Below are positions 45,848 to 55,890 of a stretch of DNA of 64,000 bases, piece after piece (position 1 is the first letter of the stretch; each line of letters begins with the position of its first letter). Location: assembly GCA_038277395.1 (NCBI GenBank), contig CM076192.1, positions 131,017,570-131,081,569 on the forward strand, written 5' to 3'. Under the pieces are notes generated by a model, which saw nothing but the letters and a program-made list of their open reading frames with translations, was not told the DNA's origin and ran no database searches. The DNA is from Dryocosmus kuriphilus. Taxonomy: Eukaryota > Arthropoda > Insecta > Hymenoptera > Cynipidae. Position numbers and translations under genes: made by a program.

Positions 45848-46839
45848 ATGCAAAACATAACGATGGGCGAAGACGGAGAAGAGCGGAGGGACGGACAAAC
45901 CGGTGGAGAAAACGACTCCAACGCAAACAAGACGAATAATAGCAAAAAACAGACCGAGAAAAATCACCAAAATGACAAGAAAAAGAGTGAGAGTTTGACT
46001 GTATTAACTATGTAGTTAATTGGGAAAAATTGTTTGAAGTGTTAAAAATTTTTGTCAAAAATTGTTGTTGAGTTTTTGTTATAAAAAAAAATCGTTAAAA
46101 ATGTGTTGTGAAAAATTGTTTAAAATTTTATGTTGTAAAAATTTTTTTTTAAATTTTATGTTCTAAAAAATCGTTGTTTGAAATTTTATGATGTAAAAAA
46201 TTGTTAAAAACTCATTGTTTTAAAAATATTCAACAGGAAATCATATTTTTGCGATTATGTTAATTAACTTAATGAATTTTATAATAACTAATCAAAAACA
46301 TCAAAATTTATTAATTAAATTAAAAATTTTTGTCAACAATTGTTGTTGAGAGTTTTTTGTTATAAAAATTATAAAAATTCGTTAAAAATGTTTCGTGAAA
46401 AATTGTTTAAAACTTGTAAAAAATTATTGTTTAAAATTTTGTTCCTAAATATTGTTATTTAAAATTTTATGTTGTAAAAAATTGTTTTTAAAACTCATTG
46501 TTTTAAAAATATTCAACAGGAAATCATATTTTTGCGACTTTATGTTAATTAACTTAATGAATTTTATAATAACTAATCAAAAACATCAAAATTTATCAAT
46601 TAAATTGAAAAATTTGTAACTTTGCGAATTTATTAATGAAATTATATTTTTTTTAATTTTAAGGTAGAAAAACCCGAAGAGCTGGGAAAGAACTCACATT
46701 TCAACGACAACTTGGGCGTAAATTGAATAACTTATCTAACGCCTACGCTGCTCTTGCTAAGGAGACTAGAAAAGAGAGGAGAGCCTACTTCAAACTTCAA
46801 GAAAAAAAGAACAAAGAATCATCTAGTGAAGATGATTAA
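45848..46839 (+). CDS. Candidate two-exon gene for a small basic protein, antisense to the retroelement
   Basis: Exon 1 is 45,848-45,986, from ATG to AAAAAGA|GTGAGA. Exon 2 is 46,664-46,839, after the acceptor TTTTAATTTTAAG and ending in TAA. Phases match (1 and 2 bases). The predicted product is 104 residues: an acidic and Asn-rich N-terminus, a Lys/Arg cluster formed across the junction (KKKSRKTRRAGK), a helical Leu/Ala/Arg-rich middle (LGRKLNNLSNAYAALAKE) and an acidic end (SSSEDD). It might bind nucleic acid, judging only by charge. No family is recognised. The intron is 677 bp and AT-rich. Without splicing, exon 1 reads on for only about ten codons. Confidence 0.42.
46042..46605. repeat. 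Tandem duplication within the candidate intron
   Basis: A unit of about 280 bp, starting TTAAAAATTTTTGTCAA, occurs twice (46,042-46,319 and 46,320-46,605). Both include TTCAACAGGAAATCATATTT. The copies differ by small indels. Confidence 0.75.
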
Positions 46840-46849
46840 AGGTACATTT

Positions 46850-48585
46850 TTACTAATGCGAAACAAAGTGAAAAGCATAAAAGAAAAGTATGTGAAATTT
46901 GAATTTTTATTCTATTCTTCAGATTCGACTTTTGCCGACTTCATGATGGTACGGGACATCTGCGATTCAGGATGATCATTCTTTCATCACATCATCCACA
47001 AAAAAAATTTGCATCATATTTGATAGTTTGTTTTCCCTAACGTACTATTTCTATTTTTCTCAAATTTCAATACACCAAAGTTATAAATGTAAGAAATTAA
47101 TAATTTATTTTTTTCAAAATAGTGCTACTTTGTAATTTAATATCGTATTGTAGTTTATACTTTAATTTCAATACGTCATTCACAAAAATGTGCATCATAT
47201 TTTCGTCAATTTGCCCTAAAGTATGATTGTTTTATATTTCTCAAATTTAAATTATTATAAATGTAAGAAATTCAAATTTATTTTTTTCTAATGTGCTACT
47301 TTCTGTCAAATTTAAATTATTATAAAAAAGTTAAATGTAAGATAAGAAATTCAAATTAATTTTTTTAAAATGTGCTACTTTCTATTTTCATATAAATCTT
47401 GTACTGTTCAAAATAATGTAAAATAAATGTAATAAACGTATATTAAAAAAAGAATAATGTATATTAATGGTTTACAATTAAAAGTGCACCCAATATAAAA
47501 TGTCGATAACTGTATATGCATTTTCTAATTTTTAAAAATTCGTTCTTTTTATATTTTTTTTTAATTAAATGAACAACCGATTTATATTCACTTATACTGA
47601 AACTGTAAAAAGTAATATATATTAAATATGCTACGTTGCAGGTATAAATAATAATAATTTCTGAGATTTCATGATGATGTAATATTTTTTCAGTTTTTTT
47701 TATACAATTTGAAAATATAGTATAGAATACAACATAAAAATTGATTAATAAAAGAAATATACCAATAAGTTACGAAGATCGATATTTTCATACTCTTTAT
47801 TCATATTTATGTAAACTTATTTAATATAAAGTTTTTTTACATATCATTAAGTTTTTTATTAACTTTATGATTCACTAATAACAACTAAGGCAAACCATAC
47901 TTGTTCTTAAATCAAGTTAGTAAATTTAGAATTTTATATCTAAACTTTCATTATCAATTAATTAATTTAATTGAAATATTATCATTTAATTTAATCTGAA
48001 CAAACCATGCGAATTTAATTATTACGTTATTTATTTAACATGCACTTGACACAAATATAAAACAAATTTTTCACATAAAATAGTCAAATACGTCGAGCAA
48101 TCGTTGACCAATCACAGCGCGTTCTTTTAGCAGCCATGGAAAAATTCAAACTTCAATCATGAATAATTAATTGTTTAACAATCATGTTGAAATTTCAATT
48201 ATCGGAATGATCATTGATCGACTTTATTCCATTTTTGAATAAGAAAAGAACAAATAAAAATGTTTGTGTGTTATTGTCTATTTTGACTGATTTCGATAGA
48301 ACGTGACGTCACGCTCCGACCACTTTCGTCACGTGACACGCCGAACCTGAAATGGTCACGTGACATGTCTGAAAAACTTTTATGTGACAGTTTATTAAAA
48401 AAAATAAAATAAAATTGATTATAGATCGCGTTTGAAGCATGCTACAGGCATGTATATGGTATCAATGGAAAGGGAAAAATTCAATCTACTTAATTGTGCA
48501 CTTTTTGGAACGCTTTTATGCGATTTGACAGCTCAAATAGTAAAAATACGATTTGAAACTGTCAGATTTTGCGATAGTTAGCGTA
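46850..48585. other. AT-rich DNA with weak repeats
   Basis: No gene recognised. Around 47,080-47,390 the word TGTGCTACTTT with flanking T-rich and AAATTATTATAA sequence recurs three times at irregular spacing. Confidence 0.45.
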
Positions 48586-49735
48586 TACTTACCCGCCGGG
48601 TTCTCCGGTTTTTTTAAAAGGAATACCTGGAAACCCTAGCGGGTTTCTTGATTTGTTTGTACTAATTGTTTTTTGATTTTGTTTTCTTGTGTTTCACTGT
48701 CACCAGTTCCCGTGGGCAGTTTTATCTGTGCGGCCGGTTCATGTTGATGGTCGCGGATAAAGAACGATGCTCTTGTGGGCACGAGGTGGTGCGTCGTTTT
48801 TGGAGAGTTTCCCCTTATTTTGTCTACGTATAGTGTGATTGTTTAATTTTTATTGACTGTTATGTTGTGATTTTACATTTTGTTTGTTCTGTTTGTATTT
48901 CCAGATTTGTTCAGGGGAGTTGCTGTCTTGAGTACTGTTTTGAAATAAAACGGCGTTTGCAAGTTAACACTTTTATGTAAAAATTGTGTATCTAGGTTTA
49001 TAAGTTACTTTTATCCTGTATTCAACGATCTTTGATATAATTTACTTTCCTAAGATTTTTACTTCTGGTGTTAAATAATAACGTTATGATAATATACTTT
49101 ATAATAATAATAAATTTACCTTTTTGTTTTAAAAAAAAATTTTTTTCTTTTGGTGTGGACCAATTGTATGGTTTTGATAAAATTTTTAATTCCTATTTGT
49201 TCTTTCATGCAGTTGGTCCAATTTTCTGTCTTTGTTTTGTCTATTTTTCCTTTCCTAAATCGCAATCCTTAAACATGTATACGTATACACCTATATCCAT
49301 CCATAAACACACTCATATATACATATACGCCTAATTTTAGATTTTATAATTGCCTACAATTTTATATGGCCTCCGTTTCGCCATTTTGTCGGACGGTGGT
49401 GCTTATCTTCGTGTAGGCGTTCCTTTTCCTCGCTGGTAGGATCCGTGTGAGCTTACGTTACTTTTCAGAGCGGCCGTCATTGTTTCGTGACGTTATCAAA
49501 TGTGTCCAGTGGAGTGGCTTGTCGTTTAGTAGTGTGAGATGTTTTGGCCAGACCGACAATTAAGAGACGCGCCGTGAGGTGGCTGCCTCATTTTTGAAGC
49601 TACTTTACGTCGGTATTGCTGAAGTTGTTGTTGTTTTGTAATTTTTCTGTTGTGGAAAGTTGGGTGAGAAATTCGGGTTTTTCCTATCCCCTTTCTTGGA
49701 ATTTGTATCGTCCTCGATAAAGAGAAATGTGTTCT
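48586..49735. other. Sequence downstream of env, with a purine tract and a strong minus-strand splice donor
   Basis: On the minus strand, ATCGAGGACGAT at about 49,702-49,713 and AAGAAAGGGGATAGG just after it follow the env stop codon. This resembles the end of a retroelement before its LTR, but no matching LTR copy is found near 58.8-60 kb. A minus-strand donor GGCGG|GTAAGTAT sits at 48,593. A short open minus-strand stretch near 48,660-48,830 has no recognised motif. Confidence 0.35.
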
Positions 49736-51720
49736 TTATGCTACTGGAACATTGGTTATAGGAATTTGTATCTGTGCGTTGGTGTTTTCGTCACGGCTTA
49801 CGTTATTATTTTGTAGTGGTTGCATTTCTGTTTCATTGTCAGCTCTTTGCGGTGTGTGGTTTATTTTGTGTCTTCGAAATGTATTTTTTACTAATTTTCT
49901 TCCGTAATAAGCTATTGCTGACGTTGTGAGAATTATTATTCCTAGTGATGTTCCTGCTATCGCGTGATTTTTAAATTTGTTATGTTGGTGCTGTTGTTCT
50001 AGCTCTATTAGTTGATTCTCGGTATCACTTAGTGGTTTTGTGTTAGTTATTTTCATCTCCTGTTTGTTGACTGTAAATGTTTGACTGAAGGTTGTGTGGA
50101 TTTCTTCTGGAAAATTTGCTATTATTGATGAAATATTGCTTATTTTCAAGGCTATTTCCGGGTTGTATATGTATTCTTCTTGGCTTTTCCATATCCTCAT
50201 TCCTGTTAGTGTGGTGCTTCTGGTTTTTGCCATGCACCCGCTTCCCAGTCTCAGTATTCCTGATCCAGAAATATATTTTCTATCGATTTTTGTGTTGGCC
50301 CAGTTTATGTTCACAGCTTCAGGTTCTTCAGTGGAGTATAGCCAGGATTGTAGGGATGAAATTTGGGTCCAAAATATTTTGTCTTGTATGCTAATTCTGA
50401 CGTCACATTTCTTATAGACCTCCGTGGCTGGTTTTATTAACATTGCCACCTCGCACACTGAATTTGTTGAACTTGAATAAATTGTTTGAGATGATTCACA
50501 TATTGTGTGGTATAGGGTCTTTTTGCACGTGCTATAATATTCTTGATTTGTTAGAAAGTATTTTTGATCATCGTCCGATAACGCTACATATGTGCTTTTT
50601 GGTAGAATATATGCTGCTCCCGTTACGTTTTCAAATAATTGTTGGTAAATTGGGTAGGAGTGTATTTTATATAACTGATAAGTGGTTCTTTCGAGGAGGG
50701 ATATGTCTATCGACATCATGAGTCTTGTAAAATGGTATCCGATGTCAGCTCTTCCTATATGGTGTAGATCTTTCGCTTTGGCATGGGTGCTTGGTATTGG
50801 AAACTCCTGGCTTCCTGTTTCTGTGTGTACTTCGGTGATGATTTCTTGTATCTGCTTATTTGTGATTAGAGCCGGATGCAACTTTTTTTCTCTAGTTTGT
50901 ATTATTATCTTATTGAGTTGTGTTATAATTTCTAATGGATGATCGTATTTCAATTCCACTTTTGTAGCCCAGTGTCTGAAGGTCTTGTAATAAATTATAT
51001 TGTTCCAAGCCTTTTCCTGTTTTTGAATACTATTAGTAATGTCTTGCAATTTTAGTTGGGGATTTTGAATTTTGGATGTCTGTGCATTCATTTCTTCGTG
51101 TATGTTGTGGAATTCTGCTCCTATGATGTGTGTTTGCTGTCTCAAAATTCGGCTGAAGTTTTTCTAGCTGGCCTGAAGTTCGTCGATATTATTCGCGTAT
51201 TCTTCGCCGTCTTCTGATGTTAGTAGTCCGACTATTGGTCCTAATATTGACCCGATGAAACTTAGCATAGGAATTCTTCGCTTTTGCATTTTTCGGGGTT
51301 GATTTTTAATTTCGGGCTTATAGTATTGAATTTCATTGAGCCTTTCAATTAATGTTTCGTATTTTGTTTGAATTTTCTTTAATTTTGATTTTAGGCTGCC
51401 TAATTTTATTGCATCTCGGCATTCTTCTTTCATTGCTGTCTTGTTTGCACAGTCGTCGTGGATTTGATTAACGTCTTTTAGTAGTTTGTCGTGGTTGAAC
51501 TGATGGGTGAAATTTCCAATATCCAGGTATATTACTATTCTCCAGTAAGATTGCGTATGTCTCAGTGGCTACAATCTCTCGTAAAATAATCCCGCGTTCT
51601 CTTTAAAAGGCTGGATCTCGTACTGTAGTGGATTTCCTGAACTTATGAAGATTGGGGTGAGGATTATCCATTTCTCCCTAGAGAATCTCGGTGTCGGCCA
51701 ATTCCTCTCCGCCTGTGTAT
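49736..51720 (-). pseudogene. env: env-like membrane fusion glycoprotein gene, interrupted
   Basis: Resembles the insect retrovirus Env and baculovirus F-like group. An 89-codon frame (51,433-51,164) has a basic cleavage-type motif RKMQKRR at residues 47-53, followed by a hydrophobic, Gly-containing stretch starting IPMLSFIGS that fits a fusion peptide. A 469-codon frame (51,145-49,736) follows. It contains coiled-coil-like N-terminal sequence, many Cys in its middle, and a hydrophobic segment near residues 400-420 (IAGTSLGIIILTTSAIAYYG) followed by a basic tail, as for a membrane anchor. Env-like sequence continues upstream to about 51.7 kb in other frames. There is at least one interruption near 51,150 and another near 51,560. 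I describe the fragments only. Confidence 0.72.
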
Positions 51721-51739
51721 TGAAAATTTACGTTAGTTT

Positions 51740-52049
51740 CATTTGCGTATGATATTTTATTTTATTTTATTTTTTTTTTGCGAAAAGAGGAAAGATGAAG
51801 GCAACCACCATTTCCTCTTCCTTTTTGTTCCATCGTCTTTTCTTTTTATTCCTTTATTCATTTTGCATGATTATAATTTGCCTTAATATTAAGATATAGG
51901 TATAATATACTTTCATGAGGAGGTTTCTTCAGAGTCATTCTTAGCCTTTTTATTTCTAAAGAAATTTTATTCGTACCTAATTATCCGTATTTTTAAATTA
52001 TTTATTTTTATAAACTGATTATTATAACAACTAATCAATAGCTAGTCTC

Positions 52050-52087
<38 letters not shown>

Positions 52088-52095
52088 TTAGTTGA
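51740..52095. other. AT-rich spacer between the dsRBD frame and env, with a 33-base T run
   Basis: T-rich on the plus strand. The run at about 52,054-52,086 is A33 on the coding strand and starts 9 bases after the dsRBD stop codon. Confidence 0.85.
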
Positions 52096-52713
52096 TTATT
52101 CTTGATTCAAGGAGGCCCAAAATTCTTCCTCTGATACCCCCTCTTCTTTGTTTAGTCTTTTGTTTCGCTTTATATTCTTGTTACAATCTTGCATAACGTG
52201 CCCCCTTAAGAAGCAATATTCGCAGCAGTTTTCCCATTTAAATAATTTTATCAGTAATCTTGAAGTGTATTCTCTGCAGAGGACATAGGTGTCCTCTCTT
52301 GAATTTTGTATATTTTTTTCTTCCCTAAAAAAATTAATTTTCTCTAACTCTAACAACATTTTATTAGCTGCGCAATGTTCTGCGGTGCGAATTTGTTTTT
52401 GGCCGTTACTGATTTCAACAAAAATATTTCCGCGAGTCGTGTCTCTTACAACACATTTTACAAAGAATGTCTTGTTGTGGGAGGGACCCTCCGTTCTATG
52501 GATACTGTAGACTGGTTTGGTGAGATTATATTCTGCCGTTAGTTCCTCCAATGGTCCTTTTGAGAACTTAAGGTCTTTAATTTCTCCCTTTGGTTTTGTT
52601 TGTTTGTTATAATTTTGTCCCTTAAGGGCTGGAGATAAAATGGTTGACTCGGCCATCCTGCAAGGTGAAATATTTCTATTAAATTTTGTCTTAGCTATAT
52701 TACTCGTGTGCAA
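52096..52713 (-). CDS. Retroelement protein with a double-stranded-RNA-binding domain and a CCHC zinc knuckle
   Basis: An intact 205-codon frame between integrase and env. Residues about 53-124 fit a dsRBD: PLEELTAEY (helix 1), a GPSHNKTF motif matching the conserved GP-H-F core, a beta stretch FVKCVV, then AEHCAANKMLLEL (helix 2 with the A-AA pattern). The usual Lys pair before helix 2 is only partly kept (QIRTAE). Residues 164-177 form a canonical CX2CX4HX4C zinc knuckle (CEYCFLRGHVMQDC). A Lys/Arg-rich tail follows. The first Met may not be used: Met20 (52,656) directly follows an acceptor-like TTTCACCTTGCAG|G, suggesting translation from a spliced RNA. A role in RNA binding is well supported; suppression of host RNA silencing is an inference. 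Gag fragments here show no zinc knuckle, so it might also serve a nucleocapsid-like role. Confidence 0.8.
   Translation of the reverse strand: MHTSNIAKTKFNRNISPCRMAESTILSPALKGQNYNKQTKPKGEIKDLKFSKGPLEELTAEYNLTKPVYSIHRTEGPSHNKTFFVKCVVRDTTRGNIFVEISNGQKQIRTAEHCAANKMLLELEKINFFREEKNIQNSREDTYVLCREYTSRLLIKLFKWENCCEYCFLRGHVMQDCNKNIKRNKRLNKEEGVSEEEFWASLNQE
52657..52680 (-). promoter_or_regulatory. Candidate splice acceptor before the dsRBD start codon
   Basis: On the minus strand TTTCACCTTGCAG precedes G-ATG-GCC with only one base between AG and ATG. The pyrimidine tract is short. The placement would create a subgenomic mRNA starting at Met20 of the dsRBD frame. The donor was not identified with confidence. 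Confidence 0.4.
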
Positions 52714-53100
52714 TCTTTAGTTTGTCTACATGTTTCTGAAACCTTTTTCCGTCTTCAGTCTCATATATTGCCGTGTCATTTTCTAACAAATTCACGATTT
52801 TGTATGGCCCATGACTTTTACTATCTAACTTGCTATTCTTGGTTTCCCTCTTTACATACGCGGTATCTCCTATTTTTCCAGGAAAGGGGTTCGCTTTTCT
52901 GTCATGTAGTTCTTTGGATCTGTGTTTTGCGTTAATTAAGTTTTTGGCTGCTGTGTGTTTGATTTCGGATAGTCTTAGTATTAAATCTTTTAAATAGGAA
53001 CCGTAAGTTTCTAATTTTTCGTATGATGGAAATGAGCTAGGAGTTCGCGCCGTTTTTCCGAAGATTAATTCAAAAGGTGTGAACTTAGTAGCTTCGTGGA
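52700..53100 (-). pseudogene. pol: C-terminal tail of integrase, out of frame
   Basis: In another frame after the break near 53,100, the minus strand continues with FTPFELIFGKTART, GDTAYVKRE, SHGPYKIV and HVDKLK. This is the usual C-terminal part of Ty3/gypsy integrase, with its small beta-barrel region. It overlaps the start of the dsRBD frame by a few bases at its end. Confidence 0.7.
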
Positions 53101-54645
53101 TTGAGGTGTTATAGGAAACATCGCGAAGGTTAATAGTCTGTCCCAGTCGTCGTAGTAGTCTGCATAAGAGCGTATGTAGTCCATTAACACGGCGTGGCTT
53201 CTTTCTAGGGATCCGTTGGTTCGTGGCCTATACCCAGAAGTTGTTATCTGTTTTACGCCAAATATTTTGGATAATTTCCCTATAAGCTGACCTATAAACG
53301 TGCTTCCACGGTCTGTTAGTATAACTTTTGGTGCACCGTATTGAGAAAATAAATTCTTTGCCAGAGCATGCGCAATTGTCGTTGCAGTTGTGTCTGGTAT
53401 AGCTACGGCTATACAGTATTTTGATAAATTGTCTTGCATCGTGAGTATGTGGCGATTTCCGTCTGGGGTAATTGGTAATGGTCCAACTGTATCTAGTGAT
53501 ATTTTGTCGAAGGTTTCTATGGATGTGTCTATTACAATCATGGGTTCGTGAATTTTGGCCCGAATGATCTTTTGCCCTTGACAAATACTACATTTTCGTA
53601 CAAATTCTGTCACCTGTTCTTTTATTCCTGTCGATACGAATCGTTCTCGTATTCGTCTATAAGTCTTATTGACACCCTTATGTCCGCCAATTTTACTTTG
53701 ATGGTTCTCAAGGATGATTTGTTCACGATCCTTTTCTGGAGGTACACACACACTTCCATGACATAAGATAATTTCGATGCTACTACCCCTGAAAATTTCT
53801 TTTATGATATCGGCGAGTTCACCTTTAAGTAAGCCTTCCGTCAGGTCCCCTCGATTTGAAATTCGGAATGAATCGATGTTTTCTCTTGTTAGAGCTATGT
53901 ACAGATTGTGTAAAGCAATCCTTAAATTTTCTCGTTGTATTTTGTCAAAATGACATTGTTTGACAATTACCGTATTGATTTTATAACGGCCTTTAGGGGT
54001 TATTAATACTTGTCCTATTTCGGGGTGTTTTCCTTTGATCTCGCGCGGGTCTATTGCGCCTATATCTATTAGCAATCGTGCTACTGGAGTTGTAAATTCA
54101 CAATCAGCGGTGAGAAAATGAACGTAATTATTTTTTAAATACGTTAAATTTTCCCTGCTACTGTGTATATTCGTGTGTATTTCTACCCTATTTGTTTGAT
54201 TATAGTTCGCTGGTAGTGGGGGCGGAATATTCGTTATAGTAGTACGCATTTGATTGGGTTCGATATTTGAGATGGACTCCAATTCTCCTTCATTCTTTTC
54301 CCTACATCTAGGGTTACTTCCTTCCTTTAGGTTTGTTGGGCCTTGTGGTTCTCCCGTTTCATATAATTTTTTGTTGACTGATTGATATGGAGTGGATAGT
54401 GGTTGAGGGGAATTACAAGTTAATGTATTAAATGTTTCTACTTCATGAGGCGTAGGGGGTGTTTTTATCATGGGTTCAAATGTTACGCTTTTACGTTTCT
54501 GAGACACTGGTGGTGTTTCTCGGTGTGGGGAAAGATCTTTTTCTAATTCAGATGTTGAGTCGCTGTTTTCGTGTTCCTTGTTGCTTATGTTTCCTTCTTT
54601 GACTGCTTTTAATTCGTTTGTTGCCCAGTTTATTACGGAGTCCAC
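53065..54645 (-). pseudogene. pol: pol segment: macro-domain-like region and integrase core, frameshifted at the C-terminus
   Basis: A 526-codon frame. Residues 1-165 are hydrophilic and Ser/Pro/Glu-rich. Residues about 168-296 resemble a macro domain of the OARD1/Poa1-like type: YVHFLTADCEFTTPVARLL, GQVLITPKGRYKINTVIVK, ENLRIALHNL, SFRISNRGDLTEG and IIKEIFRGSSIEIILCHG follow the order of that fold. The usual Gly-rich ADP-ribose loops are changed (TTPVA, NRGDLTEG), so catalysis may be lost. Integrase follows: zinc-binding H315, H322, C352 and C355; catalytic D385, D445 and E481, with 35 residues between the last two. The frame ends prematurely near 53,100. Integrase inserts the DNA copy into the genome. 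Confidence 0.8.
53758..54135 (-). other. Macro-domain-like segment within pol
   Basis: Marks residues about 171-296 of the frame above. Macro domains bind or remove ADP-ribose. Several RNA viruses carry them to oppose host ADP-ribosylation. In this position, between RNase H and integrase, I do not know it as a standard annotated module, although I have an impression of similar sequence in other insect gypsy-type polyproteins. The fold call rests on residue-pattern matching only. Confidence 0.6.
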
Positions 54646-54659
54646 CCTCTGAGTGAATT

Positions 54660-55205
54660 CTGTCTCACTTTCCGGTTCAAGTTCCTCTATTGCTTGAAGG
54701 ACTTCCAGGTCATCCTTTCCTTCTGATATTGCAGTTACTTCGCGTGAAGATCTTGTGACTTTTTCTGCTTCTCATTCTTCCACCCACTCCTGGTGAGCTT
54801 GTAAGGATTGATTGAATTGAGAAAATGACTTTTGTAGATCTTTTCTATTTAATCTTGATGTTTCGATTTCTTCTTCTGTTGAACTGTCGTCACTGTCACT
54901 TGGCGGAGGACTTACCGTTATTATAGGTCCTGTTTCTTTTACTTCTTCTGGGACCGTTTGCTCCGCTTCCTCGGGAAATAATTCCTGGAAATGTCCTGGA
55001 GGTTTTGCACGTGCACTTTTCCGTGATTCTGGCATTGAATATGCTGCTAATGGTATGTTCAGGTTAGGCAAAACGCTTCTACTTTTCCGGAGAATCGGGG
55101 GCACTGGATTGTCTGGTTCAGTTTGACTATCTTCTGACTCTGTGCTGGATTCATTATAATTAGGACGCTTTTGGTTTCGTTTTTCTTCTACCCTTCTGCC
55201 TAATA
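54660..55205 (-). pseudogene. pol: pol inter-domain linker, acidic and Ser/Pro-rich
   Basis: A 110-codon frame (55,104-54,772) and adjoining sequence encode a low-complexity region with SDSDDSSTEEEIE, KSARAKPPGHF and many Glu. It lies between RNase H and the macro-like region, separated from each by stops. No folded domain is visible. It probably was a flexible linker in the polyprotein. Confidence 0.45.
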
Positions 55206-55206
55206 A

Positions 55207-55890
55207 TCATTTACTTATGGTACTTTCGTTCAAATTGCTGGATGAGGTGGTGGAAGTCGGACAGTGACTGCTAGCCCTAGGTTTCGATGTTGGTCTTGGA
55301 ATGGAGGTTTGTGTCCTATTTGTAGAGACTAAAGGTTTAGCTTTCGCTTCCATGTTTGATGATTTTAGAAGGGTTTTAAAATTTTGTCTCACGTATTTTT
55401 CCTTCGAGTGACGTGTTGTGATTGGGAATATTCTGATTGGTTCTTTTGTTTCTTTGCTTGAATCTTCTTGTGTAGGACTTTCTATTACAGGGTTTCTAGA
55501 AAGGGCGTCAGCGTTTGTATTTAGTTTTCCTGGTTTAAACATAAAAGTGTATTCGTAGTCTCTCAACTTTAGACGCCAACGAATTAAACGCTGTCCAGGG
55601 TCTTTTACTGAGTCTATCCATTTTACTGGTTCGTGATCGCTTACTAATACAAATTCTTTTCCATAAATATACGGTCTATAATGTTGTATTGCGTATAGCA
55701 TGGCTAACCATTCCTTCTCTGTTGTCGAGTAATTGCATTCAGCTCCGTTCAAAACATGAGAGAAATAAACTATGGGAAGGTCTATGCCATCTTTTTCTTG
55801 ACTAAGTACGGCTCCAACTGAATAGTCTGAAGCATCTGTCGTTATAGTGAACGGTTTGTTAAAATCTGGATTTTGTAGAATTGGACCTTC
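55207..55890 (-). pseudogene. pol: pol segment: RNase H
   Basis: Ty3/gypsy-type RNase H. The frame 55,752-55,207 has NYSTTEKEWLA (catalytic Glu region), LVSDHEPVKW (catalytic Asp) and NTNADALSR (final Asp), followed by a long hydrophilic tail. The first part, with ITTDASDYSVGAVLSQ, lies just upstream at about 55,800-55,870. A stop near 55,891 cuts it from the reverse transcriptase. RNase H removes the RNA strand during reverse transcription. Confidence 0.85.

Noticed and set aside
34837..46839. One plus-strand gene joining the 34.9-kb mini-exon, the 265-codon frame and the two exons at 45.8-46.8 kb
   Set aside because: Intron phases at the first donor do not match the next frame at the nearest acceptors, and there is no evidence of a common transcript.
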